In this document: piece by piece, positions 63,530 to 64,000 of the stretch
Numbering within the stretch: position 1 is the first letter of the stretch
Layout: each line of letters begins with the position of its first letter
DNA from: Mycolicibacterium hodleri
GTDB taxonomy: Bacteria; Actinomycetota; Actinomycetes; Mycobacteriales; Mycobacteriaceae
Assembly: GCF_006439015.1 (NCBI RefSeq)
Contig: NZ_RCZG01000002.1
Coordinates: 372,001 to 436,000, forward strand
Direction: 5' to 3'
DNA length: 64,000 nucleotides
Program-made: the position numbers and the translations under genes
Notes under the pieces: model-generated
What the model was told of the DNA's origin: nothing
What the model saw: the letters and a program-made list of their open reading frames with translations, nothing else
Databases searched by the model: none

Positions 63530-64000
63530 GTGACTGCCTACGATTTCGCCCTTCTCCTGCTCCGTGTGGTGCTCGGCCTCACCATGGCCGCGCACGGATA
63601 CAACAAGTTCTTCGGCAAGGGCGGGCTCGCCGGGACCGCTGGGTGGTTCGACAGCATGGGTATGAAGCCCGGCATCTTCCACGCCCGCGTCGCTGCATCG
63701 ACCGAGATGGCGGCCGGCCTGGGGCTCGCGCTCGGCCTGCTCACCCCCATCCCCGCGGCGGGCTTCGTCGCGCTCATGTTCGTGGCGGCCTGGACGGTGC
63801 ATCGTCACAACGGCTTCTTCATCGTCAAGGAGGGCTGGGAGTACAACCTGATCCTCGCGGTCGCCGCGGTCGCCGTCGCCGGTACGGGAGCCGGGAAGCT
63901 CAGCCTGGACTACGCGCTGTTTCACACCAGCGGTGTGTACGACTATTTGCACGGGTGGTTCGGGTTGCTCATCGCGGTGGTGCTGGGCCTGGCCGGCGGC
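63530..64000 (+). CDS. DoxX-family membrane protein (truncated by window end)
   Basis: GTG start at 63530; 157 codons run to the window edge without a stop. The N-terminus LLLLRVVLGLTMAAHGYNKFFGKGGLAGTAGWF is the DoxX signature, followed by GIFHARVAASTEMAAGLGLALGLLTPI and further transmembrane helices. DoxX proteins are four-TM quinol- or thiosulfate-linked membrane proteins; in mycobacteria one is part of a membrane oxidoreductase complex with SseA and SodA. This gene's partner is not visible. The C-terminus is missing. Confidence 0.85.
   Translation, partial: MTAYDFALLLLRVVLGLTMAAHGYNKFFGKGGLAGTAGWFDSMGMKPGIFHARVAASTEMAAGLGLALGLLTPIPAAGFVALMFVAAWTVHRHNGFFIVKEGWEYNLILAVAAVAVAGTGAGKLSLDYALFHTSGVYDYLHGWFGLLIAVVLGLAGG

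Overview
This is a GC-rich actinobacterial chromosome segment, almost certainly from a fast-growing Mycobacterium (Mycolicibacterium). From memory of the M. tuberculosis H37Rv map, its backbone runs collinear with about Rv1074c to Rv1120c: fadA3, an SGNH esterase, lipU, cbs, pra, metB, greA, mca, hemolysin III, Z-farnesyl diphosphate synthase, coaA, glyA, desA2, phoH2, a polysaccharide deacetylase, fum, glpX, an AI-2E exporter, a 3-beta-HSD-type dehydrogenase, xseBA, a lipid-droplet protein, ispH, ychF and a class III cyclase. Mycothiol metabolism (mca) and Mce-associated proteins also point to mycobacteria. I found no tRNA, rRNA, CRISPR array, intact transposase or integrase.

Layout. 1-9 kb: lipid esterases, sulfur amino-acid genes, and a run of proline/glycine/tyrosine-rich membrane proteins (dispanin-like, DUF2752, a large P/G-rich protein, RDD-type Pra). 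9-18 kb: GPP34, greA, mca, hemolysin III, prenyl synthase, a tandem pair of four-TM proteins, coaA. 18-30 kb: one-carbon, desaturase, PhoH2, deacetylase and antiporter genes on +, then fum/glpX on -. 30-41 kb: a mostly minus-strand block of SDR/epimerase oxidoreductases, a formylglycine-generating-enzyme homologue, HAD, xseA/B, then ispH and ychF. 41.1-46.1 kb: a visibly decayed accessory patch with truncated and frameshifted genes and extra copies of the ychF 3' end. 46-64 kb: small exported proteins, a cyclase, a DUF222/HNH gene, an NCS1 permease with divergent TetR, NmrA/VOC/dehydrogenase genes, a 976-residue kinase-aminotransferase fusion, an orphan Mce-associated pair, an epoxide-hydrolase-like gene, a WS/DGAT-like protein and a DoxX gene cut by the window end.

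Two themes are not explained by gene content. First, short GC-rich tandem repeats sit exactly at the 5' ends of four minus-strand genes or operons (coaA, glpX, an SDR, xseA); two of these arrays, 20 kb apart, share an identical 21-bp core. Second, gene loss is caught in progress in several places: an acyl-CoA dehydrogenase without its middle domain, the tail of a DUF255 thioredoxin-like gene, a hydroxylaminobenzene-mutase-like fragment, an N-terminally truncated methyltransferase, a cupin/old-yellow-enzyme chimera with frameshifts, a frameshifted permease and an internally deleted VOC protein. I see no convincing entirely new multi-gene system. The repeat family, the ychF-flanked patch and the P/G/Y-rich membrane cluster are the best leads.
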